Positions 10,101 through 18,961 of a DNA stretch of 64,000 nucleotides are shown here, piece after piece. Location: positions 2,480,001 to 2,544,000 of the forward strand of contig NZ_BKAU01000001.1 in assembly GCF_007992715.1 (NCBI RefSeq), in the 5' to 3' direction. The DNA is from Chitinophaga cymbidii (GTDB lineage: Bacteria; Bacteroidota; Bacteroidia; Chitinophagales; Chitinophagaceae). Every line of letters begins with the position of its first letter. Position 1 is the first letter of the stretch. The notes beneath the pieces are model-generated. The model was not told where the DNA came from and made no database searches. It worked only from the letters and a program-made list of their open reading frames with translations. Both the position numbers and the translations under genes were made by a program.

Positions 10101-10295
10101 GCCGTCATACCGCTGCAATGCCGTGCTGGCGATCCAGATAAATCCTTTCCTGTCCTGCAATATGGCGGACACATGATTGCCGGCGAGGCCGTTCTCAATG
10201 GTGAGGTGATGGAAGGTATGAGCGTTATGCTGCTGCGCTGCGGCAGGCAGATATAATATAAGTGCTGCAATGAAACAATAGATCTTCAAGCTCAT
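7188..10295 (-). CDS. Two-component sensor kinase with reg_prop beta-propellers and LytS-type kinase domain
   Basis: A 1035-residue membrane sensor. A signal sequence (1-20) is followed by a long periplasmic region of reg_prop repeats (first: LTIENGLAGNHVSAILQDRK), then a Y_Y_Y domain (ending PPGEYTFHVKSMN), one membrane helix near 770-795 and a cytoplasmic His_kinase domain. The phospho-acceptor is H837 in QMNPHFIFNSLNS, and the ATPase part includes PFVENAIWHGL and DNGIG. There is no receiver or AraC-type domain in the chain, so this is the classic rather than the hybrid form. Such kinases normally signal to a LytTR response regulator, and none is encoded nearby. Propeller sensors in this phylum often monitor polysaccharide breakdown products, but the ligand here is unknown. 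Confidence 0.93.
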   Translation of the reverse strand: MSLKIYCFIAALILYLPAAAQQHNAHTFHHLTIENGLAGNHVSAILQDRKGFIWIASTALQRYDGKQLVTIAQFDRLPGSIYYEDIALYEDQQGRIWMGTPEHVRFYDPVSTKIRDVPLEAALQATGNINVHSIMQDRQGVTWATTKYGLIQFDEKQQVFRKPAIPDSIRLQMNSAIQEDAAGRLWVSGRYSLYILGKDRKTVYSRFHNPERITALRIPASAKKMYLDKQQRLWIATRGDNILYAWHASTNQLRSYRFVHRGHTDNDQVYDIEADILGRIWVAMENEGLYRYSHATDSFSLHIPGNNEDALGLHFNYETNCLLSDREGHMWAGTDLGINIMSLHNQSFNRLDHRSRFPGTAQQLPQAEVTGVFSAANGDVYIGYWGAGFAWLDARLHLKQYFPKLPDERAQAWSFAEQRDGSILIGQENGYISRFDPQTRRFSHFQPPAFSEQTVLTMLPEADTAVWIGLYNRGLVRWNPQNNTVRTFPQLLQYIRRSTSIMGIVPQGDSILWLAASNGGLLRFNKESGLVNRQVIFHTEEDSVENVTSLLRSNDSILIAGTSSGLYFYNLLRDTWQAQQINDSRFDEWVLSMHSAGGQDAWLTTPYGFYRLNSAKRRLIAFIQNDDIIDNSRRVRRNIATMPDGWMLVGASDHVTAFSIDRLQVKPPPPDVTITELKVLEHPINVDTVLDTGKPLVLSHHQNFISIEFKSLQFHEVKTRYYYRLVGVDADWLPTENMLAARYTNLPPGEYTFHVKSMNMAGVFSRHPTTLHILIRPAFWQTWWFRALCVIAVMALVYGYFRFRLYLVKKEEKGRAAFREELAQLEMKALRAQMNPHFIFNSLNSIQTFMMKNETEQALSYLSRFARLIRNVLDNSQLNNISIARETGMLENYMELEKLRLADQFDYRIVIDPSLNSDFVEIPAMVIQPFVENAIWHGLLHKDGRGLLTIAFVRKENRIHCIIEDNGIGREAATAFRQQSHPGHISRGLQITKDRLQLYNSRFNMDASFDVEDLYDEAGNARGTRVNLWFPLEED

Positions 10296-10317
10296 TCCTG
10301 GTGTAACGGAGGCAGTT

Positions 10318-11163
10318 TTATTTTGCTGCCTTCAATTGATAGGCCGTAACGGTATTCCCGAAGAAGGTCGGCACGTACACGATCCGTTTTTGGGGATCAT
10401 AGCCGATATCCGCTGTCTGCAGCTTTTGCGCCTGTGTATCCAGCAATTTTGCGGTGGTGCCGGCCATTGCGTTCACGTAAAATATCTCGCCCGGCCAGCA
10501 CGAAACTACGAATTCGCCGCCTTTTACATGCTCAATGCCGTCAGGAGATTTTGACAGCTTCGCCAGCACCGTCAGTTTTTTATCTTTCCCTACTGCCTGC
10601 AACCCGTTATTATCCACCACCAGCAAGCCTTTGGCGCCATAGAACACACCATTGGGGCGGGAGAGGTTGTCTACCAGCACGGTGATAGCGCCGTTGCGGT
10701 AAGTATATATTCTTCCTTTTTCGGAGTCGGAGAAGTAGATGGTGCCTTGCGGGTCCGCGGTTACATCGTTGAGGCTGTGGGCGCCTTCCGGTTTTTCCCG
10801 TTTGATGATCGCGCCTTTATTGATATCGATGATGATCAGCTCGTCCATATCCGCCACGTACATCGTGTTGCCGTGAACGGCCATGCCCTTCGGAGAGTTG
10901 AGGCCGTCCACCCACTTCAGGTCGGTGATCTTTCCATCTGTTGACATCCGGGAAATAAAGCCTTTGCCGTCTTTCGCCCAGGGAGCGCCGTCTATATTGG
11001 TGACGAACAGCGTACGCTGTTTCGCGTGGAAGTATACGGATTCGGGCGTGCGGAGCGTAGTGTCAGAGGTCCATATTTTTTCCAGTGCGGCCTCCTGTGC
11101 GGAAGTACGCAGGAACGGGCACACGGCGCATGCCAGGAAGAGGATGAATGCTTTCGTTTTCAT
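10318..11163 (-). CDS. Secreted SMP-30/gluconolactonase-like beta-propeller protein
   Basis: A 281-residue secreted protein with a signal peptide ending near LRTSAQ. The body is a six-bladed propeller of the SMP-30/LRE type, with typical blade segments such as PESVYFHAKQRTLFVTN, GLNSPKGMAVHGNTMYVAD and LSRPNGVFYGAKGLLVVDN. Enzymes of this family hydrolyse sugar lactones, but many members have no known activity, and I cannot confirm the full metal site. I placed the start at the ATG complementary to 11161-11163 because it gives a clean signal peptide. Longer reading frames upstream would run into the hybrid kinase gene, which ends 25 bp before this start on the same strand. It could be the downstream partner in a two-gene transcript. 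Confidence 0.83.
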   Translation of the reverse strand: MKTKAFILFLACAVCPFLRTSAQEAALEKIWTSDTTLRTPESVYFHAKQRTLFVTNIDGAPWAKDGKGFISRMSTDGKITDLKWVDGLNSPKGMAVHGNTMYVADMDELIIIDINKGAIIKREKPEGAHSLNDVTADPQGTIYFSDSEKGRIYTYRNGAITVLVDNLSRPNGVFYGAKGLLVVDNNGLQAVGKDKKLTVLAKLSKSPDGIEHVKGGEFVVSCWPGEIFYVNAMAGTTAKLLDTQAQKLQTADIGYDPQKRIVYVPTFFGNTVTAYQLKAAK

Positions 11164-11188
11164 AACCGGTAAAGATTGATGATTAAAT

Positions 11189-12937
11189 TTAGCAAATGTT
11201 GGCTGGTTTTTCCGTTGCAACGCCGAGATATTTTTCCAGCACGCGCTGCAACGCCACGAACTCTACCGGTTTGATCACATATTCATCGGCGCCTTCACGC
11301 AGGAAGCCGTTGGCCGTTTCGGTGAAGGCGTCGCCGGAGGCAACGATCACGGGAATGTGCTGTAACAGCGCATCCTGGCGGATATGAAAAAGCGTTTCCC
11401 GGCCGTTCATGCGCGGCATATAGGAATCGAGAATAATGAGGTCGGGTGGTTGCCGGCGCGCAGCCGCCAGTCCCTCTACGCCGTTGTTGGCGGTTTGTAC
11501 TAACAGTCCCAGGCTTTTGAGAAAGTTGCACAGGATCACCTGGCTCATTCTGTCGTCTTCAATGATCAGCACCGTCTTGCTGTCGAACCGCGCCTGTACG
11601 CCATTTTCGCCGGGCGCTTTCACCCGCGGGCCGCTCGTGTCTGACAGCGGGAAGAACACGGTGAACGTAGTGCCGGCGCCTTCTTCGCACGCCACGGTGA
11701 TACTGCCGTTCATCAGCTCCGCAAAATGTTTCGAAATATATAAACCTAATCCCGTGCCTTCAGTGAAAGTGCTTTTCTCCCGTACAAAAGGCTCGAAGAT
11801 ATGCTGCAGCTTTTCTTTTTCTATACCACCGCCCTCGTCTGTGATGCTGATGTGCCACCGGTCGCCTTTTACCGCGCAATGCACCCGTATTACGCTGTTG
11901 TGGCGGGTGAAGCGGATCGCGTTCGTGAGCAGGTTGCTGATGATCTGTGAAAGCTTGATCTCGTCCGTATACGCAAACTCGGGCAATGTTTCATCAAAGC
12001 TGGTTTCAATGTGCACGGACCGGGTGCCGGCTACGTACTCGTAGATGCCGGCAAAGGCGCGTATGCCGGAGCGTATTTCCATTTCCTTGCGGTGCAGCTC
12101 GTCCGTTTGCCCCGCTTCTATCCGGGACAATTCCAGCACGTTGTTGATGATGCCTTTTACGTTGAAGCTGGCTACATACAGGTTGTCGATCAGCGGTTTC
12201 ATGGAGGCGGGTATTTCTCCATCGTCTTCCTCCATCTTCATCAGCTGCACAATGCCGAAAATGGCGTTGAGCGGATTGCGTATCTCATGGCTGGTTTCCT
12301 GCAGGAAGTTGCGGCGGGACAGATTGGCTTTTTCCAGTTTTTCGGTTTGATCTTTCAGCGAATTGAGCAGTTCGGTGTTCTTCCGCTTGCTCAGCACGAT
12401 CGCCATCGTGTTCATGATCAAGATGAACAGGATGCAGTTCCAGCGGATGACGGAGAGCACCTGGTGGTCCAGCGGCAGGGGTGTGAACAGTTCCGTGTAG
12501 TAGGATATTTCGGCGAACAGGAGCGCGCTGCAGCTCACCGCCACGCAGATGATAATGGAAGATCTTTTTTTATACAGCAGGAAAGACGCGCTGATCATGA
12601 AGATGATAGCCGATATGATCTCTACTTTCGGACCGAGCAGTATGGCGAAATAGGTGGCCCAGATGACCTGGTACACCAGCATGGCCACAGCTGCCGCTTC
12701 GTGTTTTTTCTTTTTGTTGAGCAGGAGAATGAGGAAGAAGCCGAGGCTTTCCAGGATGGCGGGGATGAGAATATGCAGCTCGCCGGTGAGCACGAAGAAC
12801 AGGGTGCCGGTAGCAATAGCCAGTAAAGCGGTGGCGAGGCTGAGGGAATTGATGATCCTGGTCCGCAGGTCCAGCGCATCATTTGTTCCCGCTGTGCCCG
12901 TATCGATGATCCTTGCAATGAGGCGAGGTAATTTCAT
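11189..12937 (-). CDS. Hybrid membrane histidine kinase with C-terminal receiver domain
   Basis: This 582-residue kinase opens with about six hydrophobic helices (roughly residues 27-185) and no large periplasmic loop, suggesting it senses something within the membrane or through it. HisKA follows, with the phospho-acceptor H217 in ETSHEIRNPLNAIFG, then a HATPase domain (SNLLTNAIRFT, DEGGGI, GTGLGLYISK). The C-terminal receiver begins VLIIEDDRMS, carries the phosphorylatable D504 in IILDSYMP, and keeps the conserved lysine in EYVIKPVEF. No DNA-binding output is present, so a phosphorelay to another protein or a protein-level output is expected. A partner cannot be named from the window. Confidence 0.93.
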   Translation of the reverse strand: MKLPRLIARIIDTGTAGTNDALDLRTRIINSLSLATALLAIATGTLFFVLTGELHILIPAILESLGFFLILLLNKKKKHEAAAVAMLVYQVIWATYFAILLGPKVEIISAIIFMISASFLLYKKRSSIIICVAVSCSALLFAEISYYTELFTPLPLDHQVLSVIRWNCILFILIMNTMAIVLSKRKNTELLNSLKDQTEKLEKANLSRRNFLQETSHEIRNPLNAIFGIVQLMKMEEDDGEIPASMKPLIDNLYVASFNVKGIINNVLELSRIEAGQTDELHRKEMEIRSGIRAFAGIYEYVAGTRSVHIETSFDETLPEFAYTDEIKLSQIISNLLTNAIRFTRHNSVIRVHCAVKGDRWHISITDEGGGIEKEKLQHIFEPFVREKSTFTEGTGLGLYISKHFAELMNGSITVACEEGAGTTFTVFFPLSDTSGPRVKAPGENGVQARFDSKTVLIIEDDRMSQVILCNFLKSLGLLVQTANNGVEGLAAARRQPPDLIILDSYMPRMNGRETLFHIRQDALLQHIPVIVASGDAFTETANGFLREGADEYVIKPVEFVALQRVLEKYLGVATEKPANIC

Positions 12938-13021
12938 GCTCAGGGGTGCGTTAACCTTGTAAATTTAACGAATCGCGCCATGCGCTCAAAAACATTAACA
13001 GTGCAAACATGTTTGTGATGC

Positions 13022-15628
13022 TCAGCGGATCAGTGTTGCCGTTCCTGTTTTGAAGAAATCGAATCCCAGGTAGTCCACTGCTTTCACCTGCCATACGTAT
13101 ACGCCGGAAGATTGCAGTACGCCGTTGATGCGGCCGTCCCATCCTACGCCGGTCTGCCGGCTGGCGAACACCAGTTGCCCCCAGCGATTGTACACCATGA
13201 AGTATTGCAGCTCCTGCATGCCGGCCGCGATGGGGCGCAGCTGGTCGTTCATGCCGTCGCCGTTAGGCGTCCAGGCGGTGGGCACAAAAACGGTGGGCAG
13301 CGTGCTGTAGACTTTCACCTGCAGGAAGGCGGAATCCGTGCAGCCTGCTATGTTCTGCACCAGCACCCTGTACCGGATGCCCCGGCTCGGCGATGCGTAG
13401 GTGGCTACGGGGTTGGGGATATTCAGCGCGGACAATCCTGTTGCCGGCGACCAGGTGTATTGCAGGCCGCCGCTGGCGTTCAGCTGCAGCGGCTGCCCGA
13501 TCACAACGGCGGTATCTCTTCCCGCAAATGCCTGTATCTCCGGCAATACCGTCACCACTACCGTGTCGATAGCGGGTTTGGGGCAGCCCCGGTTGTCGTA
13601 CGCGGAAAAAATATAGGGGGTTGTTTCCGCGGGGCGTACGACCGGATTTAGATCCGCATCCATATTGTTCCAGGTGTAGGAGTTGCCGTTGGTGGCGGCG
13701 TGCAATTGGGCGGGCGTGCCGTAGCAAATGGTGGTGTCGGGCCCTGCGGAGGCCAGCGGATAGGGGACCGTGCGCACCGTCACCTGGTCCGTGGCGGAGC
13801 AGTTGCTGATGGTGGCCGTAACGGTGTAGGTAGTGGTGTTGATGGTGGTGGCGACAGGATGCTTAACGGCTGGATCGTTGAGACTGGCGGCGGGCGTCCA
13901 GGTATACAGCAGGCCGTCAGACACGGGGCGCAGCGTGATGGGATCGCCCTGGCAAATGGTGGTGTCCGCGCCGGCGGACAGTGTAACGTGATCGACTGTA
14001 CGAATGGTGACAGAATCCCGGTTCAGGCAGCCGTCCTGGTCCAGGTCAACATAATATTTGATGTCCGCTGTGGGGGATACGGAGGGGTTCGGTGTATTGG
14101 CGCCCGTCATGTTCACCACGGGCGACCAGGTGAAAACGCCGGTGCCGGCGGCCTGGAGCTGCAGCTGGTCCGGCGGGCATATCAGCGTATCGCGGAAGGC
14201 GAGGCGGATCGGCGGTTTGTCCAGTATATCGATCGTATTGAACAGGGTATCCCTGCAGCCCACGCTGTTGCCGGCGATCAGGCGTACGCGCTTGCTGCCC
14301 ATCGATGAATAATTATAGGAAGGGTTTTGTTCTTCCGCGTAATCGGTTTGTGTGGAGAGATCGCCGAAATCCCACAGCCAGTAGTTCACGCTGCCGTGCA
14401 CGGTGGTGGACTGATCGGTGAAAAGCACCGGTTTGTTGATGCAGGTCCCCGCGCTGGTGAACGCCGGTTCAAAGCCGGGGAATACGATGGCTTTGGCAGT
14501 GGTGGAATCCGGGCATTGCAGCCCGCGGTTGGTAGCCAGCTTGATGTCGTACACACCGGGTGTTGCGAATGTATGATCGGCGGTGGCGCTGGTGGAATTG
14601 TACACAACATTGCCTGCGCTGTTGGTGAATTCCCAGTAATAGGTGGATATCAGCGGGCTGTTGGAGCGGTTGGAAACCACCAGCTGCTGCGAGTTTCCGC
14701 AGAGCATGTATTCCGGCAGCAGCGACGCTGCGGCAATAGTACAGCCGGTGATGTTGATCTGCAGGTCTTTCCGTTGCGTGGCAATGGCTACGCCGTTGCG
14801 GATCTCCTGTACGCAAACGGTCACCACGTATATGCCCGCGCTGGGCGCGATGCCGGTGATAAGACCGGTAGTGGGGTGAATGCTTACGAGGTTGCCCAGC
14901 GGCCTGTCTCCCCCGAAATCATTACCATAAGGCACCCCGTAGTAAGGCGGCGCTGCGGGCGGTGCGCTGTTATTGCCGCCACCAGGGCCGCCGCCGGGAT
15001 TGTTCTGCACATATCCGATCGTCTGGTAAGCATCACAGAAATAGTAGCGCAGCTCGTCGTTATCGCCATCTTCCGCGGCGAAGCTATAGGAAAAACTGTT
15101 CTCCGCGCAGACCGTCACCAGGTCCGTTCCCACGAACCGCGCGCTGTGATTGGCCGCCGGCGTGCCCGGTATCTCGGCTGTATAGGTGGCGCCAATGCGG
15201 CCATAGTTGGCCGCGAGATTATTGATCGCATCCACCCTGAACGTTACCTGCGATGTGAGTACGTAGCCGTCCGGCGAAGGCGGCAGCGAAATATCAAATT
15301 CCCAGTAACCGACATAGTAACAAACGAACGGCGCGCGGGTGATGCAGGGATCGTTGCTGGTGGTGCTGATCTGTTCTTCCCTGTACAGCGGCACGGAGAT
15401 ATCGCGGATGCGTTCGCCGGTAGCGCGGTTGAATATGCCGATGTAGGTAGGATTATAAAACTGGCGGTTGAGCGTATTGCAGCTCCTGAACTGTTTGAGG
15501 GTAACGTGATAATTGTGCGTGCCGCCACTGAACCCGGAGTAAGTGTAATACATCTCCCCGCCGGTGATGTGATCGGCTTTTGCCACCAGGACAAACCCCA
15601 GCAATATGAGCAGCAGAAAGTGCTTCAT
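13022..15628 (-). CDS. Large secreted PKD-repeat protein with gliding-motility/T9SS type B C-terminal domain
   Basis: An 868-residue secreted protein. The N-terminus is a signal peptide followed by DHITGGEMYYTY, a start seen in many Bacteroidota adhesin-like proteins. The middle has several Ig/PKD-type beta-sandwich modules, for example FTDQSTTVHGSVNYWLWDFG and repeated ADTTICQGDP / PDTTICYGTP segments about 75 residues apart. The C-terminal ~90 residues form the type B sorting domain used by the type IX secretion system: VFVPTAWTPNGDGMND, then YNRWGQLVF, then GVGWDGRINGV and GVYVWQVKA. It is therefore expected to be exported and held at the cell surface. No catalytic domain is evident, so adhesion or a structural role is more likely than enzymatic activity. 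Confidence 0.92.
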   Translation of the reverse strand: MKHFLLLILLGFVLVAKADHITGGEMYYTYSGFSGGTHNYHVTLKQFRSCNTLNRQFYNPTYIGIFNRATGERIRDISVPLYREEQISTTSNDPCITRAPFVCYYVGYWEFDISLPPSPDGYVLTSQVTFRVDAINNLAANYGRIGATYTAEIPGTPAANHSARFVGTDLVTVCAENSFSYSFAAEDGDNDELRYYFCDAYQTIGYVQNNPGGGPGGGNNSAPPAAPPYYGVPYGNDFGGDRPLGNLVSIHPTTGLITGIAPSAGIYVVTVCVQEIRNGVAIATQRKDLQINITGCTIAAASLLPEYMLCGNSQQLVVSNRSNSPLISTYYWEFTNSAGNVVYNSTSATADHTFATPGVYDIKLATNRGLQCPDSTTAKAIVFPGFEPAFTSAGTCINKPVLFTDQSTTVHGSVNYWLWDFGDLSTQTDYAEEQNPSYNYSSMGSKRVRLIAGNSVGCRDTLFNTIDILDKPPIRLAFRDTLICPPDQLQLQAAGTGVFTWSPVVNMTGANTPNPSVSPTADIKYYVDLDQDGCLNRDSVTIRTVDHVTLSAGADTTICQGDPITLRPVSDGLLYTWTPAASLNDPAVKHPVATTINTTTYTVTATISNCSATDQVTVRTVPYPLASAGPDTTICYGTPAQLHAATNGNSYTWNNMDADLNPVVRPAETTPYIFSAYDNRGCPKPAIDTVVVTVLPEIQAFAGRDTAVVIGQPLQLNASGGLQYTWSPATGLSALNIPNPVATYASPSRGIRYRVLVQNIAGCTDSAFLQVKVYSTLPTVFVPTAWTPNGDGMNDQLRPIAAGMQELQYFMVYNRWGQLVFASRQTGVGWDGRINGVLQSSGVYVWQVKAVDYLGFDFFKTGTATLIR

Positions 15629-15779
15629 ACAGATTATTAATCCTTGGTCTGGTATACGAAAGTGACAGTCGGTTAGTTGCTCCGGGGCACACAGTCAGGT
15701 TGATGATCTGATGTAAATGTAATGATCCTTCCCATACGCCGGTAACGCATAAGAAAGAAAATTTACATGCTGTTTATGT

Positions 15780-17435
15780 TTAATGTAATGATGGTTGCCG
15801 TACAGGTAGGTACACATGGAAAGTAGCGCCCTGCCCTTCCGTGGCGTGCGCGAAGATATTTCCCTGGTGGTGCAGTGCGATCTTTTTGCAGAGCGCCAGC
15901 CCGATGCCGGTACCGGAATATTCCTGCCGGGAATGCAGCCGCTGGAAGATGTTGAAGATCTGTTCCGCATACTGCTGGTCGAAACCGATGCCGTTATCGG
16001 AAAACTCAAGCTGGTAATAGCTGAGCTGCTGGTGCAGACCTTCCAGGCGCGGGATCTGTACGGCATCTACGGGCGTGGCTTTGATGCGGATCTCCGGCCG
16101 GGCGCCGTCATTGAATTTCAGGGAATTGCTGAGCAGGTTGGAGAACAGCTGGCTGATCTGTAAAGGGTTCGCGTCGATGGACGGCAATGTGTCGCACCGG
16201 ATCACCGCATTTTTTTCCTGTATCAGTAATTCAAAATCATTGACCACCTGGGATACCAGTTCGTTCAGGTCCACTTTCCGGAACGTGGTCTCCGGCCTGG
16301 TGAGGCGCGAATAATAGAGCATGTCGTCGATCAGTTTGCGCATTCTGCCGGCGGCATTGCCGATCTTGTCCAGGTACTTGTGGGAAGGCTCGCTGATCTC
16401 GCCGAGGCTTTTTTCGAGCATGGCGGTGAACATGCGGATTTTTCGCAGTGGTTCCTGCATGTCGTGGCTGGCCACGAAAGCAAATTGCTCGAGTTCTGTA
16501 TTGGAGCGCTGCAAATTGTGGTTGGCGTTGCGCAGCGCTTCCGTGTAACGCAGCTCCCGCCGCGCTTTCACCTCTGTTGTGAGATCATTGGACACTACAA
16601 TTACGCCTTCGATTCTGTCGTCCGCATCAAGGAGGGGCTGGTAGAAAAAATTAAAGATGCCGTCCGGCGTTTCAAATTCCGGACCGTAGCAAGGGTTACC
16701 CGTTTTGAGTACAGAAGTGAGTAATGGCTCCACGGTTTCCCTCATCGCGGGCAGCGCATCAAACAGCGGTTGATTGACGAGTGCCTCTTCTGTGGTGCAC
16801 AGCAACCGGATATATTTATCATTCACTGTTTCCACAATATGATCCGCCCCTTTGAGGACGGCAATGCCTGCCGGCGCCTGCCGGATGATGTGGCGGAATT
16901 TTTTATCCGCTTCTTCCAGCTGCAGTTTTGCTTTTACTTTTTCGGTTGTTTCCTGGCAGATGACGAGTATGCCGCTCACGGTGCCGTCGTCTTCTTTCAG
17001 CGGAGAGTAGCTGAAGGTCCAGTATACGTCTTCCAGCATATTGTTCCGGTAAATGGGAATGAGCTGATCTTCGCTCCAGTTGGAATTTCCGGCCCATACT
17101 TCATCAATGATGGGCTTGATCACCGGCCATATTTCCGGCCAGCATTCCTCTCCGCGCTGGCCTACGGCTGTAGGGTGCTTGCCTGAAAATCCCAGGCTCG
17201 GGCGGTATGCATCGTTATAGAACTGGATCATTTCCGGGCCCCACCAGATGAACATGGGGAAGCGGGAAGAAAGCACCAGGCCCAGCGCGGTGCGCAGGGT
17301 CTGTGGCCACTGATCAGGCGTGCCCAGGGAGGTGGCAGACCAGTCGTATGACCGGATCAAAGCTCCCAGTTCACCTCCGCCTTCAAGAAATTTATGAGCA
17401 ACAGCGGTGTCTGTATGGCTGAAATTATTTACCAA
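15780..17435 (-). CDS. PAS-domain sensor histidine kinase (soluble)
   Basis: A 551-residue kinase without membrane helices. It has an N-terminal PAS-like domain (DWSATSLGTPDQWP, then FPMFIWWGPEMIQFYNDAYR), a second PAS domain (about 170-300, GIAVLKGADHIVETVN), HisKA with H324 in FAFVASHDMQEPLRK, and a C-terminal ATPase with NLLSNSLKF, DNGIGFDQQYAEQIF and GTGIGLALCKK. The DMQEPLRK variant of the H-box is characteristic of phytochrome-like and Bacteroidota PAS kinases. Only non-ATG starts are available. The TTG at 17435 precedes the conserved FLEGGGELGALIRS start of the domain. It lies 15 bp downstream of the CheY-like regulator gene, which is its probable partner or feedback element. Confidence 0.91.
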   Translation of the reverse strand: MVNNFSHTDTAVAHKFLEGGGELGALIRSYDWSATSLGTPDQWPQTLRTALGLVLSSRFPMFIWWGPEMIQFYNDAYRPSLGFSGKHPTAVGQRGEECWPEIWPVIKPIIDEVWAGNSNWSEDQLIPIYRNNMLEDVYWTFSYSPLKEDDGTVSGILVICQETTEKVKAKLQLEEADKKFRHIIRQAPAGIAVLKGADHIVETVNDKYIRLLCTTEEALVNQPLFDALPAMRETVEPLLTSVLKTGNPCYGPEFETPDGIFNFFYQPLLDADDRIEGVIVVSNDLTTEVKARRELRYTEALRNANHNLQRSNTELEQFAFVASHDMQEPLRKIRMFTAMLEKSLGEISEPSHKYLDKIGNAAGRMRKLIDDMLYYSRLTRPETTFRKVDLNELVSQVVNDFELLIQEKNAVIRCDTLPSIDANPLQISQLFSNLLSNSLKFNDGARPEIRIKATPVDAVQIPRLEGLHQQLSYYQLEFSDNGIGFDQQYAEQIFNIFQRLHSRQEYSGTGIGLALCKKIALHHQGNIFAHATEGQGATFHVYLPVRQPSLH

Positions 17436-17450
17436 GGCAATAGTTAGCGT

Positions 17451-17846
17451 TTATTTTGTCGCAGGGTACAAAAGCCCGTGCAATAATCCTACCAGTTCGG
17501 AAAATTTTTCCGGCTTGGAAATGAACTGGTGTGCGCCTAACTGCTTTGCTTCTTCTATTGTTCTGATGTCTGAAGCGGTGGAATAGATGATGATGGGCAC
17601 ATCCCGGAGCCTGTTGGTGGCTTTGGCTTCTTTCAGGAACTGGGCGCCGTTCATGAGGGGCATGTTGAGGTCGAGGAAGATCATGTCCGGCAGGGTATCG
17701 GCATTCTTTAATTGCCGCAATGCTTCCACGCCATTCGTGGCAATGGAGCAAACGATGGAACTGTCGATAAAGGCGAGCGCAGAAGTAAACATCTCCTGAT
17801 CGTCGGTATCGTCGTCAATTAGAAGTATGGAGGGAGTGGGAAGCAT
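17451..17846 (-). CDS. CheY-like single-domain response regulator
   Basis: A 131-residue stand-alone receiver domain. The acidic pocket is formed by LLIDDDTDDQEMF near residues 8-20, the phospho-acceptor is D59 in MIFLDLNMPLMNG, and the conserved lysine is K111 in FISKPEKF. There is no output domain, so it must act through protein contact or by phosphate transfer. It is the first gene of a pair with the PAS kinase 15 bp downstream, an arrangement common for this receiver subfamily in Bacteroidota. The start ATG (complement of 17844-17846) directly precedes the first beta strand. Confidence 0.93.
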   Translation of the reverse strand: MLPTPSILLIDDDTDDQEMFTSALAFIDSSIVCSIATNGVEALRQLKNADTLPDMIFLDLNMPLMNGAQFLKEAKATNRLRDVPIIIYSTASDIRTIEEAKQLGAHQFISKPEKFSELVGLLHGLLYPATK

Positions 17847-17908
17847 TAGACCGTTCTTACTGTTAATATACTGATTTTATGGCAGATTTGCCGGAACGGT
17901 TGTAAATT

Positions 17909-18856
17909 CTATGCGGAAGCGGCGTTCAGTATTTCCAGGTCGCCTTTGTCCAACTTCAGGGAAGCCGCGGCCATCATATCTTTCAGCTGGTCCGGATTGG
18001 TGGCGCTGGCAATAGGCGCGGTAATGCCGGGGCGTGTGAGCAGCCAGGCCAGTGCCACGGTAGCCGGTTTGCTGTTATATTGCGCCGCCACATCGTCCAG
18101 CGCTTTCAGTATCCTGGCGCCGCGGTCGGTGAAATATTTTTCGAGATATTTTGCGCGGCTGCTGCCCTGGATATCCTGCTTTGTGCGGTACTTACCGGTG
18201 AGAAAGCCGCTGGCCAATGCAAAATAGGGGATCACGGCAATTTTGTTGATCAGCGCGAACTGCTCGAATTCCGTTTCATATCTTTCCCGGTCGAACAGGT
18301 TGTATTCGGGCTGCAGCGTTTGATATATGGCGAAATCATTGTCTTCACTGGTAATGATCGAATCGGCCAAACGGTCTACCGTGATGTTGGAAGCGCCGAT
18401 GGCGCGCACTTTGCCGGACTTTACCAGTTCGGTGAATGCTTCCAGCGTTTCTTCAATGGGCGTGTCCAGGTCATCGTAATGCGACTGGTACAGATCGATA
18501 TGATCGGTTTGTAAATTCCGGAGTGATTCTTCCACCTGCCGGAGTATATAATCCTTCTTCAATCCCTTTTTTTCTTCGCTCAGGGTGCCGCCCACTTTTG
18601 TGGCGATCACCACCTGGCCGCGCTTACCGCTGCGCTGCAGCCATTTTCCGATCAGCCGCTCGGAATCGCCGCCGGTGTTGCCGGGTACTCTTACCGTATA
18701 AGTATCCGCTGTGTCGATCATGTTAAAACCTGCGTCCGTAAATTCGTCCATCAGGCGGTACGACATGTGCTCATCTGCTGTCCATCCAAAAACATTTCCT
18801 CCGAAAATAAGTGGTGCTATGCTGAATCCTGTATTTCCCAGTGGTCTTCTTTCCAT
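17909..18856 (-). CDS. Aldo/keto reductase
   Basis: A 315-residue NADP(H)-dependent oxidoreductase with the TIM-barrel aldo/keto reductase fold, expected to be cytoplasmic. The first strand reads RRPLGNTGFSIAPLIFGG. The catalytic tetrad is present as D and Y in MIDTADTYT, K in VVIATKVGG and H in YQSHYDDLD. The cofactor-end loop is also seen (RPGITAPIASATNPDQLKDM). The substrate cannot be predicted. It faces the GH20 gene divergently across about 105 bp, so the two may share a control region, though no specific operator was recognised. Confidence 0.93.
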   Translation of the reverse strand: MERRPLGNTGFSIAPLIFGGNVFGWTADEHMSYRLMDEFTDAGFNMIDTADTYTVRVPGNTGGDSERLIGKWLQRSGKRGQVVIATKVGGTLSEEKKGLKKDYILRQVEESLRNLQTDHIDLYQSHYDDLDTPIEETLEAFTELVKSGKVRAIGASNITVDRLADSIITSEDNDFAIYQTLQPEYNLFDRERYETEFEQFALINKIAVIPYFALASGFLTGKYRTKQDIQGSSRAKYLEKYFTDRGARILKALDDVAAQYNSKPATVALAWLLTRPGITAPIASATNPDQLKDMMAAASLKLDKGDLEILNAASA

Positions 18857-18961
18857 GTCTTGCTATTTTGTGGAAAGATAGGTGCTTGATGGCAAACACT
18901 CAAATAAAAAAGCGTTAAAAAGATTTTATATTTTTATCGCTTTCTAACAACGCTACATCGT

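Noticed and set aside
12011-12826. 271-codon frame opposite the hybrid kinase
   Set aside because: Antisense to conserved kinase and membrane domains.
14327-15640. 437-codon frame opposite the PKD/T9SS protein
   Set aside because: Antisense shadow; the minus-strand gene has a signal peptide and sorting domain.
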